Shown: in pieces, positions 35,817 through 44,909 of the stretch
How the letters are laid out: each line of letters starts with the position of its first letter
Position numbering within the stretch: the first letter of the stretch is position 1
Assembly: GCA_003135415.1 (NCBI GenBank)
Contig: PLBP01000017.1
Location: 62,001 to 126,000, forward strand
Source: Hyphomicrobiales bacterium
GTDB lineage: Bacteria; Pseudomonadota; Alphaproteobacteria; Rhizobiales; Xanthobacteraceae
Length of the DNA stretch: 64,000 nt
Direction: 5' to 3'
Made by a program: the position numbers and the translations under genes
Notes under the pieces: model-generated
The model's input: only the letters and a program-made list of their open reading frames with translations
Told to the model about the DNA's origin: nothing
The model's database searches: none

Positions 35817-36803
35817 ATGAATATGCCATTGCGCTTCGCTCTCGCGGTTTCACGCTGGCCCCTGATCGGGCGTTTTGCCATCAGCCGCGACGCCAAGACC
35901 GAGGCGGAAGTTATCGTCGCGGAAATCCATGACGGCGATCTCCGCGCGCGCGGCGAATGCGTACCCTATGCGCGCTATGGCGAAACGCTCGACAGCGTGC
36001 GCGCCGCGATCGAAGCGCTCGCGGCTCGAATCGGCGAGGGTCTCGATCGCGACGCGTTGCAATCGGCGCTACCCGCGGGCGCCGCGCGCAACGCCATCGA
36101 CTGCGCGCTCTGGGACCTCGCGGCGAAGCGCGCGGGCAAACGCGTTTGGGAAATCGCGGGCCTCCCCGCCCCCGCCCCGGTGATCACCGCCTACACCATC
36201 TCGCTCGACACACCCGTGGTCATGGCCGAGGCCGCGCGGCGCGCGGATTTTCCGCTGCTGAAGCTCAAGCTCGGTGCCGCGGGCGACCCGGCCCGGCTTC
36301 GCGCCGTGCGGGAGGCAAGACCCGATGCGCGGCTGATCGTCGATGCCAATGAAGGATGGCGGAGCGGCGATCTCGCGACGAATTTCGCCGCCTGCGTGGA
36401 AGCGCGCGTGGAGTTGATCGAGCAACCGTTGCCCTCCGGCGACGACGGCGCCCTCCTGCAAATCGAACGCATCGTGCCCATCTGCGCCGACGAAAGCGTG
36501 CACGACCGCGCGAGCCTTCCGGCGCTCCGCGGCAAATACGATCTCGTGAACATCAAGCTCGATAAGAGCGGTGGCCTCACCGAAGCGCTGGCGCTCGCCG
36601 ATGCTGCCCTCCGCCAAGGCTTTGGAATCATGCTGGGCTCGATGGTCGGAACCTCGCTCGGCGTCGCACCCGCTTTATTGCTCGCTTCGCGCGCGCGCTT
36701 CGTCGATCTCGACGGTCCACTGCTTCTCGCTCGCGACCGACCGGAGGGGCTCTGTTATAGCGGCGCGGAAATTTCTCCACCCATGCCCGCCTTGTGGGGT
36801 TGA
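35817..36803 (+). CDS. dgcA: Dipeptide epimerase / N-acetyl-glutamate racemase-like (enolase superfamily, DgcA type)
   Basis: The 328-residue enzyme has the MLE-type enolase core: KLKLGA with the catalytic Lys pair, metal ligands in VDANEGW, IEQPLP and CADESVHD, and the second catalytic Lys in NIKLDKSGG. This pattern belongs to L-Ala-D/L-Glu epimerases and the related DgcA family that racemises N-acetylated glutamate. Which of the two applies is not clear from sequence. The start at 35817 matches relatives; an earlier in-frame ATG at 35724 adds non-homologous residues. Its 3' end overlaps the convergent MFS gene by 49 bases. Confidence 0.85.
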   Translation: MNMPLRFALAVSRWPLIGRFAISRDAKTEAEVIVAEIHDGDLRARGECVPYARYGETLDSVRAAIEALAARIGEGLDRDALQSALPAGAARNAIDCALWDLAAKRAGKRVWEIAGLPAPAPVITAYTISLDTPVVMAEAARRADFPLLKLKLGAAGDPARLRAVREARPDARLIVDANEGWRSGDLATNFAACVEARVELIEQPLPSGDDGALLQIERIVPICADESVHDRASLPALRGKYDLVNIKLDKSGGLTEALALADAALRQGFGIMLGSMVGTSLGVAPALLLASRARFVDLDGPLLLARDRPEGLCYSGAEISPPMPALWG

Positions 36804-37951
36804 GCGCGCCCAGACAGTGCGAGCAGCCCGCCGATCGCGGCGAGTGCCGCGAACCAGCCATAGGCCGCGGCACCCCATCGCACATAAAGCGGACCCGCGG
36901 CGATCGTCGCCGCCGCCATCACGAGCCCGAGCACCGCCGAGGCGTAAGTCTGCGCCCGCCCCGCCTGACGCCCGGTCACGTGGTCGGCGATCAGCGCCAT
37001 CAAACCCAGATGCGTGGCGCCGAAGCTGAACGCGTGCAGAAGCTGCAACAGCGCGATGGACGAGGCGGGCGGGTCGAGTGCGAATGCGCCGAAGCGCAAC
37101 GTCGCCGCGAAGCCGCCAAGCGCGATCAAACGGAGCGCCGGAATTTTGCGCACCAGTTTCGTCCCGGCGAAAAACAGAACGATCTCGGCGATGGTGCCGA
37201 GCGACCATAGAAGGCCGACGACCCCGGGCGTGAGCCCCTGCGCGGTCCACTGCAGCGACGAGAACGCGTAGAGAAGCGCGTGGCTCGCCTGCACCAGCGC
37301 CGCGGCGGCAACACCGAGCAGCAATACCTTCGGCCGGCGCGCGATAGGCAAGCGCATTTCATGTTCGGGGTGCGCGAGCGCCGGCAAGAAACGCGCCGCG
37401 AGCGCGAACGAGAGGCACGGGCCCGCGATCAGCCAAATAACGGCGCCAGGGCTCGCGAAATTGAGCAGATATCCGACCGCAAGGTTGGCGGCAACGAAGG
37501 AAGCCGAGCCCCAAAGCCGCGACCGCCCGTAATCCACCGCGCGTCGCTTCGCGAGCTGCACCGTATAGGAATCGAGCAAGGTGTAAGCCGGGCTCCAGAC
37601 GACCGCCGCCAGTCCTACCGCGAGCAGGATCGCGGCCGTGCCCTGCACCAGCCCCACGAGGGCGAAAGCCGCCGCGGAGGCGAGGCCGAGGATGGCGAGG
37701 AGCGCCCGCGGCGCGCCGCTCTTGTCCGACACAATCCCCGCCAGCGGCATCGCGAACAGGCGAATCGCCATCGGCATGGCGATGGCGAGCCCGACCGCCT
37801 CGGGACCAAGGCCGCGCGCAGTGAGAAACAGGGGGAAGAACGGCATCTGCACGCCAATCGTGGCGCACAAGGTGATGTAGGCCGCGGCGGTCGCGAGCGG
37901 CCCTGCCACGCCTTTGGCCGTGGATCGCGCATTGGCCGAGACTCGGTTCAT
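36755..37951 (-). CDS. MFS transporter
   Basis: The 398-residue protein has 12 predicted membrane helices and an MFS-type loop after helix 2 (GIVSDKSGAPRALLAIL). The first helices (ITLCATIGVQMPFFPLFLTA) resemble the HcaT/NupG-like MFS_1 group used for small carboxylates or nucleosides. The substrate is unknown. ATG 37951 begins MNRVSANARST; a long in-frame extension to 38698 lies antisense to cheZ and is not coding. Its last 49 bases overlap dgcA. Confidence 0.85.
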   Translation of the reverse strand: MNRVSANARSTAKGVAGPLATAAAYITLCATIGVQMPFFPLFLTARGLGPEAVGLAIAMPMAIRLFAMPLAGIVSDKSGAPRALLAILGLASAAAFALVGLVQGTAAILLAVGLAAVVWSPAYTLLDSYTVQLAKRRAVDYGRSRLWGSASFVAANLAVGYLLNFASPGAVIWLIAGPCLSFALAARFLPALAHPEHEMRLPIARRPKVLLLGVAAAALVQASHALLYAFSSLQWTAQGLTPGVVGLLWSLGTIAEIVLFFAGTKLVRKIPALRLIALGGFAATLRFGAFALDPPASSIALLQLLHAFSFGATHLGLMALIADHVTGRQAGRAQTYASAVLGLVMAAATIAAGPLYVRWGAAAYGWFAALAAIGGLLALSGRAQPHKAGMGGEISAPL

Positions 37952-38035
37952 GGGTAAGCTCGCCCTAGAAGATTCGGGTGGAGATTCGTTCGCGTTATAC
38001 CGCCTTCGCGAACTTCTTGCGGACCTGGAGCCGCC

Positions 38036-39001
38036 ATGACGAATCCGCCCCCAGACCCAATGACCGAGGCCGACTACGAAACGATCATGAGCGCGGTACT
38101 GGAGACCGCACGCGGGCGCTGGTTCCTGGGCGAACACATGCACCGCAATCGCCAGGCCGATACCAGGCTCGTCCTGAAGGCGATCGAGCAACTGGAGCGC
38201 AGCCTGCGGGAGCGGCCAGGCGCTCACAGCGCCGAGCGCATGCGCCTCGACCTCATCGAAATGGCCGCCGCGATTTCCCAGACCAAGCAGGAGATCGCTT
38301 CGATCAAGCCGGCGGAAGATCGGGAGGGGAAGATCGGAATCGCCACCGACGAACTCGACGCCATCGTCGGGGCTACGGAAAAGGCGACATCCGAACTCCT
38401 CACCGCCATCGAGCGCATTCAGGAAATTGCCTGGACACTGCGCGAGCAAGGCACCGACCCCGCCGTTTGCGACCAGCTGGATGCGCAAGCGGCCGAAGCC
38501 TACACGGCCTGCTCCTTCCAGGACCTCACCGGCCAGCGCATTCGCCGCATCGTCAAAGTCATGCGTTTTCTCGAAGCGCGCATCGACGCGATGATCGACA
38601 TCCTGCGTATCTCCGAACATGACGCGCCGGAAGCGGAAGCCGAGAGCGAAGCTCCACTCGCCCACGGTCCGGCGCGGCCGGGCGAAGGGCTCGGGCAATC
38701 CGAGATCGACGATTTGATCGCGGTCGATCGCAGCGATGATATTGGCTGGGCCGAAACCGCCCCCGCGGCCGGAGACGAAATCGCGGATAAGGTCGCGGCC
38801 GATCTTGAGATGGGCGAGACCGGGATCGTGCCGGCCGGACCGCCCGCCCCCCCGGTTACCGTCAGAGAACCGGTTAGTGCCAGAGAAACCGAGGCCGCCC
38901 CGGCGCCCGCGGCACCGCCCGCGCCGTCGAAACTTTCCGCCCGGCTCCGCGAGGCGATCGAAGCGCTTTCGCCCGCCGAGCGAATGGCGCTTTTTTCCTG
39001 A
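38036..39001 (+). CDS. cheZ: CheZ family chemotaxis phosphatase
   Basis: The 321-residue protein has a long helical hairpin (about 45-190) with the CheZ motif CSFQDLTGQRIRR, in which Asp163 and Gln167 match the catalytic Asp/Gln pair that dephosphorylates CheY-P. A long disordered acidic-Pro segment (about 200-295) leads to a C-terminal helix (LSARLREAIEALSPAERMAL) that probably docks CheY. This tail arrangement is the usual one in alphaproteobacterial CheZ. No cheA, cheY or cheW is nearby. The gene is intact, in contrast to the flagellar genes at 3-5 kb. Confidence 0.88.
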   Translation: MTNPPPDPMTEADYETIMSAVLETARGRWFLGEHMHRNRQADTRLVLKAIEQLERSLRERPGAHSAERMRLDLIEMAAAISQTKQEIASIKPAEDREGKIGIATDELDAIVGATEKATSELLTAIERIQEIAWTLREQGTDPAVCDQLDAQAAEAYTACSFQDLTGQRIRRIVKVMRFLEARIDAMIDILRISEHDAPEAEAESEAPLAHGPARPGEGLGQSEIDDLIAVDRSDDIGWAETAPAAGDEIADKVAADLEMGETGIVPAGPPAPPVTVREPVSARETEAAPAPAAPPAPSKLSARLREAIEALSPAERMALFS

Positions 39002-39120
39002 GCAAGAGGCCGCCGGCCCAAGAAATACGCAGGCTGCCGCTTTCGCGGGCGCGAGGTTAACGATTTATTATTTGGATAAACGCAGAGTCGGCAAACACCC
39101 TTAGAGCAGCATCGTCCCAG

Positions 39121-40506
39121 ATGAAAATGCCGGTCCATCCCGCCTACCAAGTGGGTCTGACGCTTTATCAGATCGACGCCGAGACTATGGCGCTGCGCCG
39201 TGAGGCTTGGGAAATTCTCGGGCCAGAACTCGACGCCGTCATCGAGCATCACTATGAATTGGTTCGCAGGGGCGCGCCTTATCTTGCCGACAAGATTCTA
39301 AATCGCGGCGACAGCCCCTATAAGCAGATGATCCTGAAATATGCCGAGCGGCTTTTTTGCAATCCGTTCGACGAGCAATGGATCCAGGACTGCAAGGATC
39401 ATGTCGAGGCCGAGCGCAAGCTCGGCCACGATATGCGAAGCCGCTCCGGCGTCGCCCAATCCCTGCTGACGGAATTTATTCGATTGGTCGCGGCGCGCCG
39501 CTTCCAATCGAAAGGCCATGCGTTGCGCCTCGTCGATACGGTGTCGCGTGTTTTCGCACTGGATTGCGCGACCGCCGTCTCCATCCATTACAGCCTCGTG
39601 TTTCGCGAATCCAAGAGGCGAAGCGAGGCGCTGGCAAGCGCGCTCGGCGATTTCGCCGCCACCGCCAAGGGCATCCGGCAAACCGTCGGCAGCGCCGTCA
39701 CCTCGCTCGGCGATGCCTCGACCAAGCTCTCCGGCCTCGCGGAAGGCGCTTCGGTAAATGCCAACGCCGCCGCCAAGGCCGCCGGAAATACCGCCCTCAA
39801 CGCCGGCGAGATGGCCGCGGCCACCGGACAGCTCACGACCTCAATCGCGGAAATTCACACGCAGGCTGCGAGAAGTGCAGCGATGGCGCGCGAAGGCGTG
39901 GACTCGTCCGAGCGCGCGAACATCGCCATCCGCTCGCTCTCCGACGCGGTCGGCAAGATCGGCTCGGTCGTCAACCTCATCGCCGACGTCGCGGCACAGA
40001 CGAACTTGCTGGCGCTGAACGCCACCATCGAGGCGGCGCGCGCGGGCGAAGCTGGCCGCGGCTTTGCCGTGGTCGCATCCGAAGTAAAGTCGCTCGCGAC
40101 GCAAACGTCGAAGGCGACGGAAGAGATCGGCCGGCAGATCGCGGTCGTCGAGGAAGCGACGCGGTTCTCCGTTAGTGAGATCGCCGGTACCGGAAAATCG
40201 ATCGGCCAGATCGCCACCATCGTCGAAACGGTCGCGACCGCCGTCGACGAACAAACCAGCGTCACCGGCAGCATCACGGCGAGCGCCGGCCGCACCGCCG
40301 CCAACGCCTCCACGGTGTCGGACGCGCTCAAGACGGTCGAGGACGCCATTCTCGAGACGCAAGATGCGTCGAAGTCGGTGCTCGATTTCTCGCGCGATCT
40401 GCAAGGGCGGACGGCCGAACTCGACCGGGCGATCGAGACGCTGTTCGAGGCGGCGCAGGAGGGCGGACTGAAGAAGTTCTCGGATCTGTCCTCGGCCGCC
40501 AGCTGA
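39121..40506 (+). CDS. Soluble methyl-accepting chemotaxis protein with suspected globin-type sensor
   Basis: The 461-residue protein has no membrane helix. Residues about 10-165 are all-helical and match the spacing of protoglobin/HemAT-type globin-coupled sensors: [17 protein letters not shown] start helix, [11 protein letters not shown], and a helix with [16 protein letters not shown] where a haem-proximal His may lie. Residues about 175-455 are a MCP signalling domain with hairpin tip [20 protein letters not shown] and [20 protein letters not shown]. It would sense O2 or another gas in the cytoplasm and control CheA. The haem claim is inference. It follows cheZ by 119 bases in the same direction. 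Confidence 0.82.
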   Translation: MKMPVHPAYQVGLTLYQIDAETMALRREAWEILGPELDAVIEHHYELVRRGAPYLADKILNRGDSPYKQMILKYAERLFCNPFDEQWIQDCKDHVEAERKLGHDMRSRSGVAQSLLTEFIRLVAARRFQSKGHALRLVDTVSRVFALDCATAVSIHYSLVFRESKRRSEALASALGDFAATAKGIRQTVGSAVTSLGDASTKLSGLAEGASVNANAAAKAAGNTALNAGEMAAATGQLTTSIAEIHTQAARSAAMAREGVDSSERANIAIRSLSDAVGKIGSVVNLIADVAAQTNLLALNATIEAARAGEAGRGFAVVASEVKSLATQTSKATEEIGRQIAVVEEATRFSVSEIAGTGKSIGQIATIVETVATAVDEQTSVTGSITASAGRTAANASTVSDALKTVEDAILETQDASKSVLDFSRDLQGRTAELDRAIETLFEAAQEGGLKKFSDLSSAAS

Positions 40507-40508
40507 GT

Positions 40509-41504
40509 TCAGCCGGCAATCGTTTCGGCGAACAGCTTCGCGTCCACATTCCCGCCCGAAAGCACCGCGGCCGCGATTTTACCGCGCACGTCGAACTTGC
40601 GGGCGAGCAGTGCTGCGAGCGCGACCGCGCCCCCCGGCTCCACCACGAGTTTCAATTCGCTGAAGGCGAAGCGCATCGCCGCGCGCACTTCATCGTCGGT
40701 GGCGGAAAGCCCTTCGCCGACGAGCCGGCGCGTGATCTCGAAGGTGAGCTTGCCGGGCTCGGGCATGAGCAACGCATCGCAGATCGAGCCTGAGTGATGC
40801 GCGCCGCGCACGCGCTTCCCGGCGAGGAAAGAACGCGCGTGATCGTCGAAGCCAGCGGGCTCGACGGTCAGGATACGCGCCGCGGGATGCCGCTCCTTTA
40901 CCGCGAGCGAAATGCCGGCGGCCATGCCGCCGCCCGACGCCGGCATCATGACGATGTCGGGCGCGAGCCCCTGCGCCGACAAATCCTCGCAGATTTCAAG
41001 GCCGACGGTTCCTTGGCCGGCGATGACGTAAGGATCGTCGAAGGGTGGAACGAGCGTCGCATTGCGTTCTCGTGCGTACTTGCGGCCGATTTCCTCGCGG
41101 TCCTCGCGCTCGCGGTCGTAGAACACGACCTCGGCGCCGTGCGATTTCGTCCGCTCGATTTTCGCCGCCGGCGCGTCGCGGGGCATCACGATCAGCGCCG
41201 GAAGCCCGCGCAGCTTCGCCGCCGCCGCGACACCTTGCGCATGATTGCCGGAGGAAAAGGCCACGACGCCGCCGGCGCGTCCGCTTTCGGCAATGCGCGC
41301 GATGCGGTTATAGGCGCCGCGGAATTTGAACGAGCCGGTACGCTGGAGGACTTCCGCCTTCAGGAATACGCGCCCGCCGGTGATCTGATCGAGCACCGCG
41401 CTCGATACGAGCGGCGTTCGCACGGCGACACCCGCCAGCACGCGCGCGGCGTCTTCAACGTCGGTGGCGGCGGGCAGGCGGGTCATGGTAACAGCGGTAT
41501 TCAC
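40509..41504 (-). CDS. PLP-dependent threonine/serine dehydratase-like enzyme
   Basis: The 331-residue protein is a fold type II PLP enzyme: Lys60 in RTGSFKFRGAYN, the SSGNHAQG loop and the Gly-rich phosphate loop ASGGGMAAG. No ACT regulatory domain is present, so it resembles catabolic threonine ammonia-lyase or serine racemase and not biosynthetic IlvA. It would deaminate threonine or serine to the keto acid. It ends two bases from the convergent receptor gene. Confidence 0.88.
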   Translation of the reverse strand: MNTAVTMTRLPAATDVEDAARVLAGVAVRTPLVSSAVLDQITGGRVFLKAEVLQRTGSFKFRGAYNRIARIAESGRAGGVVAFSSGNHAQGVAAAAKLRGLPALIVMPRDAPAAKIERTKSHGAEVVFYDREREDREEIGRKYARERNATLVPPFDDPYVIAGQGTVGLEICEDLSAQGLAPDIVMMPASGGGMAAGISLAVKERHPAARILTVEPAGFDDHARSFLAGKRVRGAHHSGSICDALLMPEPGKLTFEITRRLVGEGLSATDDEVRAAMRFAFSELKLVVEPGGAVALAALLARKFDVRGKIAAAVLSGGNVDAKLFAETIAG

Positions 41505-41647
41505 CGCCGCAAATTAAACCCGCTTATCGCGCTTGTCACGCATCACACGCCTCACGTTTTGTATTTCACGCGCTAGCCGCCACGACATTGATGCCGCGAT
41601 GAAACTTGCTTTCGGCGCGACGGGTTTTCGTGCAATATTACTTCGGC

Positions 41648-42343
41648 ATGCTCACACCGCACTATCTCGAAATCACTGTCCATCTTGCCTCGGCCTGGCT
41701 CGCCGGCAGCCTGATCGGGCTCGAGCGCAGTTTCCACGGGCGTCCGGCGGGGTTTCGCACGCACGCCCTCGTCTGTCTCGCTTCGGCCGTGCTGATGATG
41801 ATCACCGTCTATCAATCGGATTGGTTGACGTCCGCCCTGCCGGACACGATCCGCGCCGATCCGCAGCGCATGGCGCAGGGCATCATGACCGGCATCGGCT
41901 TCCTCGGCGCCGGCGTAATCTTCAAGGAAGGGCTTTCGGTGCGGGGGCTCACCACCGCCGCCTCGATCTGGATCACGGCGGCGCTCGGCATTCTCTACGG
42001 TGTCGGCTTCTACTATCCGGCTTTGCTCGGGACGATCGCAACGCTCGGCACGCTTTCGGCCTTCCGCTGGATCGAAGCGAAGATGCCGAGCCAGTTCTAT
42101 GCCCATCACGTCATCCGCTTCGCCCGCGCCCACATCATGCCGGAGGAAGAAGTCCGCAAGCTGATCTCGGGGAATGGATTCTCCATCGCCAATATGAGCT
42201 ATCGGCTCGACGAGGATGGCCGCGTATACGAATACCGCATGACGATCCAGACGATCGACGTAGAGAACGTGAAACGCCTCGCCGAGCGGCTGCGTGCCCG
42301 CGAGGACGTGCTCGAATTCCGCATCTCGCCGACCGGCGACTGA
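41648..42343 (+). CDS. MgtC/SapB family membrane protein
   Basis: The 231-residue protein has an N-terminal MgtC domain of four to five helices (about 1-145), with the family stretch GSLIGLERSFHGRPAGFRTH and GIGFLGAGVIFKEGLSVRGL. A C-terminal ACT-like cytoplasmic domain follows (about 160-230). MgtC proteins affect growth at low Mg2+ and inhibit the F-type ATP synthase in Salmonella; that role is not shown for this group. The ATG at 41648 matches family starts; a TTG at 41606 adds unrelated residues. No Mg transporter is adjacent. Confidence 0.85.
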   Translation: MLTPHYLEITVHLASAWLAGSLIGLERSFHGRPAGFRTHALVCLASAVLMMITVYQSDWLTSALPDTIRADPQRMAQGIMTGIGFLGAGVIFKEGLSVRGLTTAASIWITAALGILYGVGFYYPALLGTIATLGTLSAFRWIEAKMPSQFYAHHVIRFARAHIMPEEEVRKLISGNGFSIANMSYRLDEDGRVYEYRMTIQTIDVENVKRLAERLRAREDVLEFRISPTGD

Positions 42344-42424
42344 ACCTCCCTTGTCGGCCGCGCGCGGGCATCGCATGATCCCCTCCCCGCAAGTCTCTCA
42401 TCCCGGAATCAAAGAGGAACGCCC

Positions 42425-43279
42425 ATGAAGCTCGTGCGCTTCGGCCCACCCGGCCGCGAAAAGCCCGGCATCGTCGATAAGGACGGTCACATCCGGAACC
42501 TCTCGAAGATCGTGCCGGACATCAATGGCGAGACGATCTCGCCGGCGGGCCTCGCCAAGATCAAAAAGGCGAAGATCGAAAAACTGCCGCGCGTCCCCGG
42601 CAAGCCCCGGCTCGGACCGCCGATCGCCCATGTGCGGCATTTTATCGCGATCGGACTGAATTTCTCCGACCACGCGGCCGAGGTCGGCATGCCCTTGCCG
42701 AAGGAGCCGATCATCTTCGCCAAGGCGCCGAACTGCATCTGCGGGCCGAACGACAATATCATCATCCCCAAGGGCTCGACCAAGCTCGATTGGGAAGTGG
42801 AGCTTTGCATCGTCATCGGCAAACGCGGGCGCTACATCAAATCCGAAGCGGAAGCCGCGAGCTACATCGCCGGCTATACCATCTGCAACGACGTCTCCGA
42901 GCGCGCCTTCCAGATCGACCGCGGCGGTACGCAATGGGGTAAGGGCAAGGGCGCGGAGAACTTCGGCCCCGTCGGCCCCTGGCTCGTAACCAAGGACGAA
43001 ATCAAGGACGTGCAGAACCTGAAGATGTGGCTCAACGTCAACGGCGAAAAGCGCCAGCACGGCTCGACCCGGACCATGATCTTCGGCGCCGAGAATCTCG
43101 TCTGGTACTGCTCGCAATTTTTCGTGCTCGAGCCCGGCGATATCATCACCACCGGCACGCCGCCCGGCGTCGCGCAAGGCATGAAGCCTGAGCCGAAATG
43201 GCTCAAGCCGGGCGACATGGTGACGCTCGGGATCGAGGGCCTGGGCGAGCAGCGGCAGAAGGTGGTGCCTGCGAAGTGA
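42425..43279 (+). CDS. Fumarylacetoacetate hydrolase (FAH) family protein
   Basis: The 284-residue protein has the FAH fold: GLNFSDHAAEVG, KAPNCICGPND, metal ligands in DWEVELCIVIG, and the GPVGPWLVTKDEI segment. The end is TGTPPGVAQGM. Members hydrolyse C-C bonds or decarboxylate ring-cleavage products (HpcE, ureidoglycolate-lyase-like, acylpyruvase). The exact reaction is unknown, and no pathway partner lies next to it. AAAGAGGA precedes the ATG by 7 bases. A hairpin lies over the stop of the convergent copD gene 5 bases on. Confidence 0.9.
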   Translation: MKLVRFGPPGREKPGIVDKDGHIRNLSKIVPDINGETISPAGLAKIKKAKIEKLPRVPGKPRLGPPIAHVRHFIAIGLNFSDHAAEVGMPLPKEPIIFAKAPNCICGPNDNIIIPKGSTKLDWEVELCIVIGKRGRYIKSEAEAASYIAGYTICNDVSERAFQIDRGGTQWGKGKGAENFGPVGPWLVTKDEIKDVQNLKMWLNVNGEKRQHGSTRTMIFGAENLVWYCSQFFVLEPGDIITTGTPPGVAQGMKPEPKWLKPGDMVTLGIEGLGEQRQKVVPAK

Positions 43280-43283
43280 ACAC

Positions 43284-43303
43284 CTTCAGCCTTAGGGCTG
43301 AAG
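43284..43303. terminator. Hairpin between fah-type gene and copD
   Basis: CTTCAGCC-ttag-GGCTGAAG forms an 8-bp stem in the 12-base gap and the end of copD. No T-run follows, so it may be only a weak or factor-dependent end. Confidence 0.4.
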
Positions 43304-44209
43304 CGTGCCGAGGATGCTCGCGGCCATGAGGGCCGCGAGCGCAATCCCCTGCTCGACGATGACGCTCCGCCAAAGCAGGCGGAGCTGATCGGGCCTGGGT
43401 TTCGCGCCCTTTCGCGCCGCCGCTATGCGCGGCATCAAATAAAAGCGGTTGAACAGCGCGATCGTTGTCATCAGCGAGAAGAGAAAAAATTTCGCGAGCA
43501 CGACGCGGCCATAAAGCGTGCCGAACAACTCGGACCAGCCGCCGAGCATCTGCCAACCAATCAAGCAGCCGGAAAGAAGAACGAAGCTCACCGCGAAGTA
43601 ACCGACGCGGGAGAAGCGCGGCAGCGCGTAAAGAGCGTGCGTCGTCCAAGTGCCTGTCCTCGCCGACGAAGCTTTGCCGAGTACATAGCTGAGCGGCACG
43701 AGGCCACCGACCCAGGCTCCTGCCGCGATAAGATGAATGGCCTGCGCCGTTTGATGAACCGCGCCCTCATGCATCGTCGCATGGCCAACCCCGGCGAGCG
43801 AGACAAGCAAAGCCGCGGCCAGGCCCGCGACGAGAAAATTGATGCGAGGAGTCCAATCGCTTCGGCGGACGAACAAGAGAACGAAAATTAACAACGCCGA
43901 AATCGCGAGCCGCCAGATCCACACGCGCCCGAATTCGGTATCGAACAGAACCGCTTTGAGCGTTTCGACATTCAACGCATCCGCCCAGCCCTCGCCCATG
44001 GAGACGGCGAGCGCGTCCCACCACGCGAGCCCGGAGAGAAGTGCCGCTACCGCCGCGAAGAGCAACGTATTTTTCAGCCAGCGATCGAACGCAGCGCCGA
44101 CGCGTTTCGAAAGCTCTTGACTGGCATAAAGCGAAAACAGCGATGCCCCGAACAGGAGCGTCGCCGCGGCAAAGTGCACGAGCCGCGCGGTAACGAGGAA
44201 CTCATCCAT
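43292..44209 (-). CDS. copD: Copper resistance/uptake membrane protein CopD
   Basis: The 305-residue protein has eight hydrophobic helices and the CopD family stretches LVHFAAATLLFGASLF near the start, GVGHATMHEGAVHQTAQAIH in the middle and VLSGCLIGWQMLGGW near helix 6. The His and Met residues in GHATMHEG and on the VHQTAQAIHL helix are likely copper contacts. It moves copper across the inner membrane together with periplasmic CopC. It is last of six genes in the copper run, starting 9 bases downstream of the copC stop. Confidence 0.88.
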   Translation of the reverse strand: MDEFLVTARLVHFAAATLLFGASLFSLYASQELSKRVGAAFDRWLKNTLLFAAVAALLSGLAWWDALAVSMGEGWADALNVETLKAVLFDTEFGRVWIWRLAISALLIFVLLFVRRSDWTPRINFLVAGLAAALLVSLAGVGHATMHEGAVHQTAQAIHLIAAGAWVGGLVPLSYVLGKASSARTGTWTTHALYALPRFSRVGYFAVSFVLLSGCLIGWQMLGGWSELFGTLYGRVVLAKFFLFSLMTTIALFNRFYLMPRIAAARKGAKPRPDQLRLLWRSVIVEQGIALAALMAASILGTLQP

Positions 44210-44218
44210 GGCCGGGCG

Positions 44219-44569
44219 TCACGGCCTCACCTCGAACGTAAACGAGCCTTCCATCTTGTGCGTGTCGGTCGAGATCACGTGCCAGTTCACGCGATAACTG
44301 CCGGGCGCAAGCTGCGGCAGGCCGATGACCAACTGATTGCCGGAAACCGAGGCGCGGCCGCCCACGCGCCCTGAAGGGCCGGTCACCTCGGCGCCGGAAA
44401 AGCGGGGCTCGACGACTTCGCTGAACCAAAGCCTGACCTCGCCGGGCGAGCCCGAGACGCTGCCCCCGACCGGCGGGCTGGTCCGCTCCAGCGTCACGTG
44501 CGCGAACGCACTCGTGGCCCACATGCCAGCCACTAAGAGCGTTGCGACGAAGTTTGCTAGTTTTCGCAT
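44219..44569 (-). CDS. copC: Periplasmic copper-binding protein CopC
   Basis: The 116-residue protein has a signal peptide cleaved before HVTLERTSPP, placing the N-terminal His for Cu(II) binding, and a second conserved His in TDTHKMEGSFTF. It forms a small beta-barrel, typical CopC of about 95 mature residues. It chelates copper in the periplasm and hands it to CopD. AGGAGACTTTG precedes ATG 44569; the in-frame extension to 44812 was rejected. It lies 103 bases downstream of the Cys-rich gene. Confidence 0.9.
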   Translation of the reverse strand: MRKLANFVATLLVAGMWATSAFAHVTLERTSPPVGGSVSGSPGEVRLWFSEVVEPRFSGAEVTGPSGRVGGRASVSGNQLVIGLPQLAPGSYRVNWHVISTDTHKMEGSFTFEVRP

Positions 44570-44672
44570 CTCAAAGTCTCCTGCCGAAGATCGGTCTACG
44601 CTTTTCGCGTCGGCAGAAAACGCCAAAAGAAACCCTATCGCAACTTCCGCTTCCGACCCAAAGCGAACATTC

Positions 44673-44879
44673 TCAGTTCGAGCAGCAAGCATGTCCTTCT
44701 TGCATCGGCGGACATTGTACGGTGCCGTACGAACAGAACACACAGCAGTGGCCGGGCAGAGGCTTAAGCCGCTCTCCGCAGCCCTTGCACTCATAAAAGA
44801 ACCGGCAAGCATCAGTTGGCATCTGTTCCACGGCTTGATGACCGCATTTGGGGCAGGTGATGGTGGACTGCTCGATCAT
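44673..44879 (-). CDS. Cys-rich small protein of copper/mercury clusters (GHCCVFCSYG type)
   Basis: The 68-residue protein has three pairs of Cys that fit metal sites: ITCPKCGH at the start, ECKGCG in the middle, and HCCVFCSYGTVQCPP, close to the GDCCVFCSYG signature seen in small proteins beside CopA or Mer genes. It ends GHACCSN. It is probably a cytoplasmic metal-binding or zinc-ribbon protein that helps in heavy-metal handling; the exact role is unknown. It starts 30 bases downstream of the copA stop. Confidence 0.8.
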   Translation of the reverse strand: MIEQSTITCPKCGHQAVEQMPTDACRFFYECKGCGERLKPLPGHCCVFCSYGTVQCPPMQEGHACCSN

Positions 44880-44909
44880 GCAAATAACTCGGGACCATTA
44901 GGACAAATC

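Noticed and set aside
37952-38698. N-terminal extension of the MFS gene
   Set aside because: It is antisense to cheZ and has no membrane helices.
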